Source: Eubacterium multiforme
GTDB lineage: Bacteria > Bacillota > Clostridia > Clostridiales > Clostridiaceae
Reading direction: 5' to 3'
NCBI RefSeq assembly: GCF_030813415.1
Contig: NZ_JAUSUF010000008.1
Coordinates: forward strand, 55,975-119,974
DNA length: 64,000 nt
Both the position numbers and the translations under genes were made by a program. The stretch's first letter is position 1, and each line of letters begins with the position of its first letter. This document shows, in pieces, positions 54,376 through 63,835 of the stretch. The notes under the pieces are model-generated. The model saw only the letters and a program-made list of their open reading frames with translations, made no database searches and was not told the origin of the DNA.

Positions 54376-54426
54376 AAAGATACATTAAGGGGAAACAATT
54401 TTAATGCAGGAATGGAAGTGAATTAT

Positions 54427-54879
54427 GTGATAGGAGATTTAGTAATAAAAGATTTTATAAAAGTAAAACAAAATTGTACAAGTTGGCAAAATGCCATAGA
54501 AACAGGAACATCACTTTTAGAAGATAAAGGTATTGTGGAAAATCGATATAAAGAGGAAATAATTAATAATTTTAATGATTTAGGCCCCTATATGGTTATA
54601 GCCCCTGGAATTGTGTTATCACATGCAAGACCTGAAGCGGGAGTAAATGAAACAGGTATTAGTTTAGTTACATTAGAAGAACCAATAAATTTTGGAAGTG
54701 AGCAAAATGATCCAGTAAAATTAGTTGTTACTTTAGCAGCTAAAGATAATACAAGTCATTTAGAATTACTTTCAAACTTAATGGATATATTTATGAATTC
54801 AGAAGATTTAAATAAAATCTTTGAAGCAAAATCAGAAAATGAAATTTTAGAAGTATTAAAAAAATATAAAGAAAATTAA
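54427..54879 (+). CDS. PTS system EIIA component, ascorbate/mannitol type
   Basis: 151 residues from the chosen GTG, cytoplasmic. The phosphorylatable His66 lies in VLSHARPEAGVN, and GPYMVIAPG precedes it, as in the PTS_EIIA_2 domain. It receives phosphate from HPr and passes it to the EIIB encoded next. Start: GTG at 54427, 5 nt after GGAAGTGA; an ATG at 54412 in the same frame has no spaced ribosome binding site. First gene of the second unit of the regulon. Confidence 0.9.
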   Translation: MIGDLVIKDFIKVKQNCTSWQNAIETGTSLLEDKGIVENRYKEEIINNFNDLGPYMVIAPGIVLSHARPEAGVNETGISLVTLEEPINFGSEQNDPVKLVVTLAAKDNTSHLELLSNLMDIFMNSEDLNKIFEAKSENEILEVLKKYKEN

Positions 54880-54898
54880 ATTTTAGGAGGAATTAATT

Positions 54899-55183
54899 AT
54901 GAAAATATTAGTATGTTGTGGAAGCGGATTAGGAAGCAGTTTTATGATTGAGATGAATATAGAGAAGGTTCTTAAGGAATTAAACTTAAGTGGAATTGAA
55001 GTAAATCATTCAGACCTTTCATCAGCAAAAGGAATTAAGGCAGATATATATGTTGGAACAAGAGATATCGCAGTTCGATTAGAAGGTTTAGGTGGAGAAG
55101 TTGTTTCATTAAACAATATGATAGACATGAATGAGTTAAAGGAAAAATTAACTGATACATTAAAGAATTTAAATTACATCTAA
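54899..55183 (+). CDS. PTS system EIIB component, ascorbate (SgaB) type
   Basis: 94 residues. The P-loop-like active site CCGSGLGSS (6-14), with Cys7 the likely phosphocysteine, is the typical opening of SgaB/UlaB proteins. It takes phosphate from EIIA and gives it to the sugar in EIIC. It lies 19 nt after EIIA with an AGGAGG site. Confidence 0.93.
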   Translation: MKILVCCGSGLGSSFMIEMNIEKVLKELNLSGIEVNHSDLSSAKGIKADIYVGTRDIAVRLEGLGGEVVSLNNMIDMNELKEKLTDTLKNLNYI

Positions 55184-55242
55184 ATTTACCTTAAAAAATA
55201 CTAAATAACCATAATAGAAAATTAAAAAGGAGATGAAATTTT

Positions 55243-56502
55243 ATGTTGAAATTTTTATTAGATATATTAAGTACTCCAGCAATACTAGTTGGATTAGTTG
55301 CTTTAATTGGTCTTATATTTCAAAAGAAACCATTATCTGATTGTATTACAGGAACAATTAAAACAATAATGGGATTCTTAGTACTTGGTGGAGGTGCAAC
55401 AATTGTTGTTGGAGCACTAGATTACTTTGGTAAAATGTTTCAATTTGGCTTTGGAATTACGGGAATAGTTCCTAATAATGAAGCTATTGTTGGAATGGCA
55501 TTAAAAGATTACGGAACTCAAACAGCTTTAATAATGGCATTAGGTATGCTAGCTAATATATTAATAGCTAGATATACAAAGATGAAGTACATATTTTTAA
55601 CTGGACATCACACATTATACATGGCTTGTATGCTAGCAGCAATATTAATTGCTGGAGGAATTAAAGGTACACCATTAGTTATAATTGGAGCATTACTTTT
55701 AGGATTCTTTATGGCTTTAATGCCAGCACTGGCTCAGCCTATTATGAGGAAAATAACAGGAGTAGATGATATTGCCTTTGGACATTTTGGAACATTTGGA
55801 TATCTTGTATCAGCAGGTGTTGCAAAGGTTGTAGGTAAAGGATCTAAATCAACAGAAGAAATGAAATTCCCACAAGGATTAACTTTCTTAAGAGATACAT
55901 CAGTTGCAATTAGTTTAACAATGTTAATATTATATTTAATAGTTGCAATAGCAGCAGGCCCTGAGTATGTAGAAAAATTAAGTGGCGGACAAAATCTTGT
56001 AGTATTCTCATTAATTCAAGCAATTACATTTGCAGGTGGAGTTTATGTAATACTTGCAGGTGTTAGATTAATACTAGGTGAAATAGTACCAGCATTTAGA
56101 GGAATTGCTATGAAGTTAGTTCCTAATGCAAAACCAGCATTAGACTGTCCAGTAGTATTCCCATATGCACCAAATGCAGTTTTAATAGGTTTCTTATCAA
56201 GCTTTGTTGGTGGTATAGTTGGAATGTTTATACTAATAGCTTTAAAAGCACCAGTTATATTACCAGGAGTTGTACCTCATTTCTTCTGCGGAGCAACAGC
56301 TGGAGTATTTGGAAATGCTGTTGGAGGAAAAAGAGGAGCTATATTAGGAGCTTTTGTACATGGATTAATAATAACATTCTTACCAGCTTTATTACTTCCA
56401 ACTTTAGGTAGCCTTGGATATTCAGGAACTACATTTAGTGATGCGGACTTTGGAGTAATAGGAACTATATTAGCTAAGGTAATAGCGTTATTAGGATTTT
56501 AA
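55243..56502 (+). CDS. PTS system EIIC component, ascorbate (UlaA/SgaT) family
   Basis: 419 residues, about ten hydrophobic segments. GGGATIVVGALDYFG, LTGHHTLYMACM (the His pair of the substrate site) and GDIAFGHFGTFGYL-type sequence (here DDIAFGHFGTFGY) match the UlaA family. UlaA imports L-ascorbate, but the downstream Ula enzymes (lactonase, decarboxylase, epimerases) are absent here; transketolase and transaldolase stand in their place. The substrate may therefore be a pentose, pentitol or ketose. See the findings. Confidence 0.92.
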   Translation: MLKFLLDILSTPAILVGLVALIGLIFQKKPLSDCITGTIKTIMGFLVLGGGATIVVGALDYFGKMFQFGFGITGIVPNNEAIVGMALKDYGTQTALIMALGMLANILIARYTKMKYIFLTGHHTLYMACMLAAILIAGGIKGTPLVIIGALLLGFFMALMPALAQPIMRKITGVDDIAFGHFGTFGYLVSAGVAKVVGKGSKSTEEMKFPQGLTFLRDTSVAISLTMLILYLIVAIAAGPEYVEKLSGGQNLVVFSLIQAITFAGGVYVILAGVRLILGEIVPAFRGIAMKLVPNAKPALDCPVVFPYAPNAVLIGFLSSFVGGIVGMFILIALKAPVILPGVVPHFFCGATAGVFGNAVGGKRGAILGAFVHGLIITFLPALLLPTLGSLGYSGTTFSDADFGVIGTILAKVIALLGF

Positions 56503-56549
56503 AAATTAAAATTTAACTTAGGATAAATAGAGAGAGGAAATGGTTATAT

Positions 56550-57188
56550 ATGAAATTATTTATAGATACAGCAATTGTAGATGAAATTAAAGAAATAAAT
56601 GATATGGGAATTATTTGTGGAGTAACTACAAATCCTTCATTAATAGTAAAATCAGGACGAGTATTTGAAGAAGTAATAGAAGAAATTACAAATATAGTAG
56701 ATGGACCAATAAGTGCAGAAGTTACAGGTCTTACTGCTGAAGAAATGGTTAAAGAAGGGTTAGAATTATCAAAACTTCACAAGAATATAGTTATTAAAAT
56801 TCCAATGACAGAAGAAGGTTTAAAGGCAACAAGTGAATTAAAGAAAAATGGAATTAATGTAAATGTAACTTTAATATTCTCAGCACCACAAGCATTACTT
56901 GCAGCAAGAGCTGGAGCTAGATATGTAAGTCCATTTTTAGGAAGATTAGATGATATTGGAATGGATGGAATACAATTAATAGAAGAAATTTCAGAGATAT
57001 TTAATGTTCATGGAATAGAAACTGAAATAATAGCAGCAAGTGTTAGAAATCCTATCCATGTTACTAGAGCTGCAATTGCAGGATCAGATATAGCTACTGT
57101 TCCATACAATATATTAAAGCAAATGGTTAAACATCCATTAACTGATGCAGGAATAGAAAAGTTTATGAGTGATTGGAATTCAAAATAA
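56550..57188 (+). CDS. Transaldolase, small (TalC/fructose-6-phosphate aldolase-like) type
   Basis: 212 residues, a TIM barrel. [20 protein letters not shown], the Schiff-base Lys in NIVIKIPMT (near 84), [10 protein letters not shown] and AASVRNP are all typical. Phe in VSPFLG points to transaldolase rather than fructose-6-phosphate aldolase, which has Tyr there. It moves a dihydroxyacetone unit between sugar phosphates and closes the non-oxidative pentose phosphate branch with the transketolase above. Last gene of the regulon. Confidence 0.93.
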   Translation: MKLFIDTAIVDEIKEINDMGIICGVTTNPSLIVKSGRVFEEVIEEITNIVDGPISAEVTGLTAEEMVKEGLELSKLHKNIVIKIPMTEEGLKATSELKKNGINVNVTLIFSAPQALLAARAGARYVSPFLGRLDDIGMDGIQLIEEISEIFNVHGIETEIIAASVRNPIHVTRAAIAGSDIATVPYNILKQMVKHPLTDAGIEKFMSDWNSK

Positions 57189-57200
57189 TTTTATAAATCA

Positions 57201-57236
57201 AAAAAAGACAACCTATATAATTGGTTGTCTTTTTTA
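57201..57236 (+). terminator. Intrinsic terminator of the PTS/transaldolase unit
   Basis: AAAAAGACAACC and GGTTGTCTTTTT pair perfectly over a 9-nt loop. Confidence 0.92.
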
Positions 57237-57273
57237 ATAAGCTAGGGTTTAAATAAAAAAATTATATTTTTAG

Positions 57274-57319
57274 AAGGTTAATATTTTTTCATAAAATAGA
57301 AGAAATATTAACCTTTTTG
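57274..57319 (+). terminator. Second, orphan terminator hairpin
   Basis: AAGGTTAATATTT and AAATATTAACCTT pair perfectly, with a T5 tail. It follows the first terminator by 38 nt, and no gene lies between them. Confidence 0.65.
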
Positions 57320-57412
57320 TTTTCAAATAGTAATTTTTTTCAATAGTAGAAAGGGTAGAATTAAGGAAAAAAGAGTAGAAATTAATCAAATGATAATGGA
57401 GGGAGAAATTAA

Positions 57413-58369
57413 ATGGATGATAAAGAGAGAAATAGACGAAAAAATAGAGCTATCATGAGAGCTAAAAGGAGAAGAAGTATAACAATAATTACCCTAATTG
57501 CAGTAATAGTTTTAGGAACAGGGATTTATGTTTATGCTCACCATAATAGTAATGATACAGATGGAAAAACAGCTTCAAGTAGTACAAGTCCTAAAAAACC
57601 TAATCCATCAGAAATAATGAAGGGAGAAAATATAATTTATTCAGCAGATAGCTATGCTGTACCTGCAAATGAAGTGGATAAGATGTTACAATCTAAAAAG
57701 CCATTAAGTGATAAGAAGGAAGTATTTTTAACTTTTGATGATGGTCCAAGTGAAAATACAAGTAGCATTTTAAAAACATTAAAGGATGAAGGTGTACATG
57801 CAACTTTCTTTGTAATAGGATCTCATCTTAAAAATGATCCAGAAAATCAAAAACTTTTAAAAGAAGAAATAGAAAGTGGAAATGCAATAGGAAATCATTC
57901 CTTTAGTCATGAATATAAAAAGCTATATCCTGGTAACAGTGTTAATGTAAAAGTATTTATGAATGAAATAAATGAAACTGATAATGAAATGAAAAAAGTA
58001 TTAGGAGAAAACTTTAATACTAGAGTTTTAAGAATGCCTGGAGGATATTTATCAAGAAAATATTATAGAGATCCACATTTAAAACAATTAGATGAAGCCT
58101 TTAATAAAAATGGTATAGTATCTATTGACTGGGATGCAGAAACTGGTGATGCAGAATCTAATACTTATACAGTAGACCATTTAGTTTCTAGAGCTAAATT
58201 TTATATGAATCAAGAAAAGGAAGTAATATTATTAATGCATGATGCTGCTGCAAAAAAATCAACAGTTAAAGCTCTTCCACAAATTATAAAAATGTTTAAA
58301 GATAACGGATATGAATTTAAAGTAATAAAGAATGCTCCTATGAGTTATTTTAATAATAGTAATAAATAA
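57413..58369 (+). CDS. Membrane-anchored polysaccharide (peptidoglycan) deacetylase
   Basis: 318 residues. A very basic N-terminus and one membrane segment (about 22-42) anchor the NodB domain (about 100-305) outside the cell. The catalytic motifs are complete: TFDDGPS with Asp109-Asp110, His162 and His166 (NHSFSH), RMPGGYLS, DWDAETGDA and LLMHDA. It would remove acetyl groups from peptidoglycan N-acetylglucosamine, giving lysozyme resistance. It is a single gene, with GGAGG and its own terminator. Confidence 0.94.
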   Translation: MDDKERNRRKNRAIMRAKRRRSITIITLIAVIVLGTGIYVYAHHNSNDTDGKTASSSTSPKKPNPSEIMKGENIIYSADSYAVPANEVDKMLQSKKPLSDKKEVFLTFDDGPSENTSSILKTLKDEGVHATFFVIGSHLKNDPENQKLLKEEIESGNAIGNHSFSHEYKKLYPGNSVNVKVFMNEINETDNEMKKVLGENFNTRVLRMPGGYLSRKYYRDPHLKQLDEAFNKNGIVSIDWDAETGDAESNTYTVDHLVSRAKFYMNQEKEVILLMHDAAAKKSTVKALPQIIKMFKDNGYEFKVIKNAPMSYFNNSNK

Positions 58370-58376
58370 AGAGATA

Positions 58377-58433
58377 ATGATGTTAAAATGAGGCACTAAA
58401 TAATTAGTATTTTATTTTAACATCATATATTTT
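58377..58433 (+). terminator. Intrinsic terminator of the deacetylase gene
   Basis: ATGATGTTAAAAT and ATTTTAACATCAT pair perfectly around a 24-nt loop, and ATATTTTT follows. Confidence 0.82.
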
Positions 58434-58498
58434 TGCAAATATAAGCTATAATTATATAAAAAGAGGATATATTATTTATAAATATAAACACTTATGCC

Positions 58499-58526
58499 TT
58501 GTAAAGACTAGATGATACTATATAAT
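58499..58526 (+). promoter_or_regulatory. Promoter of the GNAT-sortase-surface protein operon
   Basis: TTGTAA and TATAAT are 16 nt apart, 36 nt before the start codon at 58562. Confidence 0.68.
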
Positions 58527-58561
58527 ATTGTTATAAGACTATAATTTTAGGAGAATTTAAT

Positions 58562-59494
58562 ATGTCATCAAATCATAATATAAATATAGCTTTAAATAAA
58601 GGAAGTAAAAAAGAGTATCTTATTAAAGATAAAAATAGTATAAGTATAGGTAGATTTTCTATAGAAGAATTAGATGAGAGTAATAAAAGATGTACTATTG
58701 ATTTTAAATTTTATAGAGAAAATGATTATAATTTATTAAGAGAAACACTAGAATTAGTTTTAATGGCAACTTTTAAAGATAAAAATATTTTTAAAGTTAA
58801 TATAAAGGTTAGTGAAGGAATTAATCTTTCACCATTTCTTGATTTAGGATTTATATTAGAAGGTATATTATCAGATAATGTTTTCTTAAAGGGAATTTAC
58901 AAAGATGAACTTATATTAGGAATTAATAGAGAAGATTATAGATATAAAAATTGTGCACCAATGATACAACTAAAAGGAGAAAATATTAGTTTAAGAAATT
59001 TAACTCCGAGTGATGCAGAAAATCTTTTGGTATATTATACTAAAAATAAGAAACATTTAGAAAAATTTGAACCTACAAGAGATAATGATTTTTTTACAAT
59101 AGAATCTCAAAGAAATTCATTAAATGAAAGTTATAAACAATTCTTAAATGGAACCTCAATAGATTTAGCAATTATAAAGGATGATAAGATAATTGGCAAG
59201 GTTAGATTGTCAAATATAGTATATGGAGTTTTCAAAAGTGGGATATTAGGGTATTCTATAGATGAAGACTATCAAGGTAAAGGATATATGAAAGAAGCAG
59301 TTAATTTAGTAGTAAATTATGCTTTTAAAGACTTAGACCTTCATAGAGTTGAAGCATCAGTTTTATTACAAAACGAAAGATCTAAGGGAGTACTTTTAGG
59401 GAATGGATTTAAGAAATTAGGAATAAACGAGAAATATCTTTTTATAAATGGTATATGGCAGGATCATATAACCTACTACAAAATAAAAGGATAA
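58562..59494 (+). CDS. GNAT acetyltransferase with two GNAT-like halves
   Basis: 310 residues. The C-terminal half (about 140-310) is a RimJ/RimL-type N-acetyltransferase: ISLRNLTPSDAENL, DDKIIGKVRLSNI, GYSIDEDYQGKGYMKEAV with the acetyl-CoA loop, and the final N-x-R-S. The N-terminal half (about 1-125) has weak GNAT-like features (TIDFKFYREND, FLDLGFILEGI) without a clear acetyl-CoA motif, so it is probably a non-catalytic copy. It leads an operon with a class D sortase and its substrate; a role in modifying surface protein is only a guess. Confidence 0.82.
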   Translation: MSSNHNINIALNKGSKKEYLIKDKNSISIGRFSIEELDESNKRCTIDFKFYRENDYNLLRETLELVLMATFKDKNIFKVNIKVSEGINLSPFLDLGFILEGILSDNVFLKGIYKDELILGINREDYRYKNCAPMIQLKGENISLRNLTPSDAENLLVYYTKNKKHLEKFEPTRDNDFFTIESQRNSLNESYKQFLNGTSIDLAIIKDDKIIGKVRLSNIVYGVFKSGILGYSIDEDYQGKGYMKEAVNLVVNYAFKDLDLHRVEASVLLQNERSKGVLLGNGFKKLGINEKYLFINGIWQDHITYYKIKG

Positions 59495-59529
59495 GTTATA
59501 TATAGAAGTACTATTATAGGAGTGTTGGT

Positions 59530-60183
59530 ATGAGAAGAAAAGATGGTAGATTAAAAGAGGGGAAAAATAAGAAGAAAAGAAATAAGCTATTTACTATTTT
59601 AGGGATTATATGCATTTTAGGGGGAGTAATTCTTATTGCATATCCTTTTATTGAAATAGGTTTAGATAAAATGGATATATCAAAAAATATAAATGAGTGG
59701 GATAAACAAAGAGAAGACCAAGTGGCTAAAAAACCAGATACTAATAAAAAGGATAGTAAGAAAAATAAATATCCTGTTGTTAAAGTAGATGGAAAAAATA
59801 TAATAGGTAAGATAATTGTTGTTAAAACAGGAGAACAAATTCCAATACTTATGGGAGCTACAGAAGAAAATTTAAGAGGTGGAGCTACTCTTTATGATAA
59901 TGGTATATATCCAGGAGATAATGGGACAGCAATTATATTAGGACATAGAGAAACAACCTTTGGATTTCTAGAGGACATAAAATCTGGAGATGAAGTTGAA
60001 ATTCAAAGTTTAAACAATACTTATAAATTTAAGGTTAGAAAAACCTACGTTACAAAACCAGATAATGAATCAATTCTTGCGCAGGAAAAAAGGCCAAGCC
60101 TTACTTTAGTAACTTGTTATCCATTTAGATATGTTGGACCTGCACCTGAAAGATTTATTGTTAAACTCGATTTGATTAAATAA
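59530..60183 (+). CDS. srtD: Class D sortase
   Basis: 217 residues. A basic N-terminus and one membrane segment (about 20-40) anchor the enzyme; the sortase fold covers about 90-215. The catalytic residues are His139 (LGHRETTFGFLE), Cys196 (TLVTCYPF) and Arg208 (PERFIV). The class D call follows from length, the LGHR and TLVTCYPF motifs and its position next to an LPSTG substrate. It lies 35 nt after the GNAT gene, with AGGAGTG before the ATG. Confidence 0.92.
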   Translation: MRRKDGRLKEGKNKKKRNKLFTILGIICILGGVILIAYPFIEIGLDKMDISKNINEWDKQREDQVAKKPDTNKKDSKKNKYPVVKVDGKNIIGKIIVVKTGEQIPILMGATEENLRGGATLYDNGIYPGDNGTAIILGHRETTFGFLEDIKSGDEVEIQSLNNTYKFKVRKTYVTKPDNESILAQEKRPSLTLVTCYPFRYVGPAPERFIVKLDLIK

Positions 60184-60211
60184 AAATAGGAAAAACAAGG
60201 TGATAAATAGT

Positions 60212-62422
60212 ATGAGAAGGTATAAAAATATTGTAAGGTGGTTAAGTTTACTTATAGTTACCACCGTAACATTGCAGTTCCTTCCTGTTGGAGGAGCTAA
60301 CTATGCATATGCTGACAATAATAGTAGCAATAATTCAAAAAGTGACCTAGAAGAACAAAATAATAGTTTAGATACTAATAAAGATTTATATTATAGATTT
60401 CCATACTTAAATGAAAGTAAAGACCAAGTTGAACCAGAAATAAATGAAAAACAAAAGATGAGTTTATCAAAAAACATACCAATGACAATAGGGGAATACA
60501 AAGACATACTTAAAAATAGTATTTTAAAAAATAAGGATAATAAAGAGGATTTTCCAGAAACTGAAATAAATGACCATGCTTTTTCTTCAATAGGAGGAAA
60601 GGTATGGAGTGATTTAAATGGAGATGGAATTCAGCAGGATAATGAAACATTAGTTAGAAATGCTAATGTAGAACTTTTAGATGCAAATAAGAATGTTATA
60701 GGAAAAACTACTACAGATTATTTTGGAAGATACATTTTTGAAAATTTAAATGCAGGAGTTTATTATGTAAAGGTTCTATTGTTTAATGATTATAAATTAT
60801 TTACAAAGAAAGAAAGTAATGCAAACAATAATATAGATAGTAATTTTAATGATGAAGGAATAAGTTCAAAAATACAACTTAATGATAATCAAAATGACTA
60901 TAGTATTGATGCAGGTCTTATAAAACCTGTAAGTATAGGAGATTATGTCTGGAATGATATTAACTGGAATGGAAAGTTAGATGAAGGTGAGCATGGCATT
61001 TCAGGAGTTACTGTTAACTTATATAAAGATGGAAATTTAATACATAAAACAAAAACAAATGAAAATGGTTATTATACATTTAATAACCTTATGCCAGGAG
61101 AATATAGCTTAAAATTTATATCACCAACAGATGTATATATGCCAACATTAAATACTAAGGGTGAGAACAGTATAATAAATAATGAAGGTGAAACAAAGAA
61201 ATATTCTTTAATATCAGGAGATAATAAGAAGGATATTGATGGGGCTTTCCATAAAGCTATGATAAAAAGTAAAGTTTTTGAGGATAAAAACTTTAATGGA
61301 ATAAAAGATAAAGGTGAAAATGGAATAGGTAATGTTAAAGTTATGCTATTTTCAGAAAATGGACAACTAATTAGAGAAACTAGAACAAATAGTGAAGGTC
61401 TATATGAGTTTAATAATTTATTACCAGGTAGATACTTTATTAAAGTTATAAAACCTATAGAATATAATTATTTTTCACCAAGAGAAGATATTGGAAATAT
61501 AAATGGAAGTTCAGTAAATAAAAGAGGTATATCAAATACCATATATGTAGATAAAGGAAAATCTTATGATTACTTAAATGCAGGTATGACTTTTTTTGGA
61601 GAAGTAGGTGCTAGAGTTTTTGAAGATAGTAATTATAATGGAATAAAAGATAAAGATGAAAAGTTTTCTGAAGGCGTAAAGGTTAAGTTACTTAATTCAA
61701 ATGGAGATGAAGTTAAAGATATATTTGGAAACAAAGTAGGAGAAAAAACTACAGATAAAAATGGAAGAGTATATTTTAAAAAATTACCTAAAGGTAAATA
61801 TAAGATTAATGTTATATTACCTGATGGATATAGTAATTTTACTAAGCAAAGTACAGATATAGATTCAAACTCTAGTAATGTTAATACTGGTGGATTTAGT
61901 GAAGATATTAATGTTAATAATTTTAACACAACTAATATAGTAAATGCAGGTATCGTTAAAGCTGGAAGTATTAGTAGCCGAGTTTGGAATGATAAAAATA
62001 GAAACGAAAAAGAAGATGAGGGTGAAAAAGGAGTAGAAGGAATTAATGTATTCCTTTGTGATGGTAATGGCAAACTTATTGCAATAACTAATACAGATAA
62101 GGATGGAAGGTATAACTTTAATAATTTAGAGCCAGGGGAGTACTATACATTATTTCAAGTACCATCAAACTATGGAGTAACAAATTTAAAGGATAATAAA
62201 TCTAAAGAATATAAAAGTAAGAAGATTAAACTGTTATCAGGTGAAAATAATAAGAGTTTAAAATTAGGATTATATAAAAAAGATGATATAAAAAATGAAA
62301 ATCTAGAGTTACCAAGTACTGGTAAGAATTTTTCTAAATACATGTTTATAGGAATTGGGCTAATAATATTAGGGGTTCTTATTGTTGTGTATAAACAAAA
62401 AAATAGTAAAAATGAAAAATAA
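60212..62422 (+). CDS. LPSTG-anchored surface protein with five SdrD B-like repeats
   Basis: 736 residues from ATG at 60212 (9 nt after AAGGTG; an in-frame GTG at 60200 is inside that site). A Sec signal peptide (1-35) is followed by a polar region (35-125) and five Cna B/SdrD B-type repeats. Each repeat opens V-W/F-x-D-x-N-x-N-G/E and ends G-x-Y-x-F-x-N-L-x-P-G-x-Y; the starts lie near residues 130, 245, 355, 465 and 590. LPSTG (700-704), a hydrophobic segment and a Lys-rich tail form the sortase signal. It is the obvious substrate of the adjacent sortase. SdrD B folds often bind calcium (the D-x-N-x-D/N loops) and extend the protein from the wall. Confidence 0.9.
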   Translation: MRRYKNIVRWLSLLIVTTVTLQFLPVGGANYAYADNNSSNNSKSDLEEQNNSLDTNKDLYYRFPYLNESKDQVEPEINEKQKMSLSKNIPMTIGEYKDILKNSILKNKDNKEDFPETEINDHAFSSIGGKVWSDLNGDGIQQDNETLVRNANVELLDANKNVIGKTTTDYFGRYIFENLNAGVYYVKVLLFNDYKLFTKKESNANNNIDSNFNDEGISSKIQLNDNQNDYSIDAGLIKPVSIGDYVWNDINWNGKLDEGEHGISGVTVNLYKDGNLIHKTKTNENGYYTFNNLMPGEYSLKFISPTDVYMPTLNTKGENSIINNEGETKKYSLISGDNKKDIDGAFHKAMIKSKVFEDKNFNGIKDKGENGIGNVKVMLFSENGQLIRETRTNSEGLYEFNNLLPGRYFIKVIKPIEYNYFSPREDIGNINGSSVNKRGISNTIYVDKGKSYDYLNAGMTFFGEVGARVFEDSNYNGIKDKDEKFSEGVKVKLLNSNGDEVKDIFGNKVGEKTTDKNGRVYFKKLPKGKYKINVILPDGYSNFTKQSTDIDSNSSNVNTGGFSEDINVNNFNTTNIVNAGIVKAGSISSRVWNDKNRNEKEDEGEKGVEGINVFLCDGNGKLIAITNTDKDGRYNFNNLEPGEYYTLFQVPSNYGVTNLKDNKSKEYKSKKIKLLSGENNKSLKLGLYKKDDIKNENLELPSTGKNFSKYMFIGIGLIILGVLIVVYKQKNSKNEK

Positions 62423-62429
62423 TAATTAA

Positions 62430-62476
62430 AAAAAGGAATTGTCTTAGAGTTATGTTCTAAAAGACAATTCCTTTTT
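62430..62476. terminator. Bidirectional terminator between convergent genes
   Basis: AAAAAGGAATTGTCTT pairs with AAGACAATTCCTTTTT across a 15-nt region with further pairing. Confidence 0.9.
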
Positions 62477-62487
62477 AATATTTTTTA

Positions 62488-62979
62488 TTAAATAGTATAT
62501 TCTAATACTACAGTTTCTCCAGCTACAGCATCAATTCCAGTTTTTACTTCTATTGATTTAGTAATATCAGGATTTGTAATAAGAACAGGAGTAACTAATG
62601 ATAGTCCTTTGCTTTTAATAAACTCTCTATCTATTTTTATAATAGGAGTTCCAGCCTTAACAGTTGTTCCTTGTTCAACTAGTTGTTCAAAACCTTCTCC
62701 ATTAAGAGATACAGTTTCAATTCCTATATGTACAAGAATTTCGATACCGTTTTCTAAAGTCATAGCAAAGGCATGCTTAGTTTTAAATACTAAAGTTAAA
62801 TCTCCATCACAAGGAGCTACAATAACATCGCCTGTTGAATCAATTCCTAATCCATCTCCAGCCATCTTTTGAGCAAATACTGGATCTGGAACTTCTGATA
62901 GGTCAATAGCCTTTCCAGTAACAGGCGCAACAAAGTTTAATGAACTATTTTTTTTATTTTTCTTAAAAAATCCAAACAT
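62488..62979 (-). CDS. crr: PTS glucose-type EIIA (free-standing)
   Basis: 163 residues, soluble. His69 (KHAFAMT) and His84 (ILVHIGIETV) form the active site; His84 is the phosphorylated residue, and GTPI and VTPVLITNP follow. As a free EIIA-Glc it can serve several EIIBC transporters and, in Gram-positive bacteria, acts mainly as a phospho-carrier. It is transcribed alone, with AAGGGA before the ATG. No partner EIIBC is beside it. Confidence 0.95.
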   Translation of the reverse strand: MFGFFKKNKKNSSLNFVAPVTGKAIDLSEVPDPVFAQKMAGDGLGIDSTGDVIVAPCDGDLTLVFKTKHAFAMTLENGIEILVHIGIETVSLNGEGFEQLVEQGTTVKAGTPIIKIDREFIKSKGLSLVTPVLITNPDITKSIEVKTGIDAVAGETVVLEYTI

Positions 62980-63175
62980 ATTTTCAAATCCCTTCCATTA
63001 AAAAGTTTTAAATATCAATTATTATGTTGTCTAAATATAGAAATAGTATAACATATACATTAAAAAATAAAAAAATCTATTTTATTTATAGCTTTCTATT
63101 TTAAGTAGGTAGTTATATAAAATATTTATTATAATAGTTAATATAGAAAGTTTTTAGTAAGAGAGGAAGGATAAT

Positions 63176-63706
63176 ATGAAATCTTTAAGTAAAAGTAGTT
63201 TTATGAATATGGTTAATATAAGACCTAAAAATATAATGGAGGGTTTTAATTCTTATAATAATGCAATAATTACATATGAAGATAGCATTAATAGTGAATC
63301 TATTGAAAATAATTTTATTGAATTTTTAGATAAGATTTATGAAGATAATAAAAATTTAATTGTTGATTATTATGGCAATGTTTTAAGTGAAGAAGAATTT
63401 AGTAGAATGTTAAATGAATTAACAGAGGAAGAGAAAAATATACTTAAGACTATCAAAAATGATTTTAATGATAAAGATATATACTTTAAAATTGAAAATA
63501 AGAATATTTTAAATGTTTTTATAAAACTATCATTAAGAGGAATATTATTTAGTACTTTTTATTTTGTAGATGATGAAATAACTATATGGAGCAACTATGA
63601 TTATAAGTTTGTTGTATTTTTTAATAAAGAAGAGACCTTAGAAAAATATAAATTACTAGGAGAAAGATATAAATTGACTATAAAAAATATAGAAAAAGTT
63701 GAATAA
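63176..63706 (+). CDS. Unknown acidic protein
   Basis: 176 residues, soluble, no signal peptide. No recognised motif; the N-terminal part is Asn/Ser-rich and helical, and a Phe-rich beta-like stretch (ILFSTFYFVDDEITIWSNYD) lies at about 124-143. An AGAGAGGAAGG-type ribosome binding site precedes the ATG. It lies next to the ribosomal RNA leader. A hairpin (ATACACTA/TAGTGTAT, 63706-63741) at its end lacks a T-run. Confidence 0.6.
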   Translation: MKSLSKSSFMNMVNIRPKNIMEGFNSYNNAIITYEDSINSESIENNFIEFLDKIYEDNKNLIVDYYGNVLSEEEFSRMLNELTEEEKNILKTIKNDFNDKDIYFKIENKNILNVFIKLSLRGILFSTFYFVDDEITIWSNYDYKFVVFFNKEETLEKYKLLGERYKLTIKNIEKVE

Positions 63707-63835
63707 TACACTAATAATTGCACAAACTATACCTAGTGTATCAATATAAGATACAATTAGTAATAAAGAGTAAATAGAAGTAATATGAGAATAAAATGTC
63801 TATATAACAAAATTTAAGTCGAAGAGTGTCAAAAA

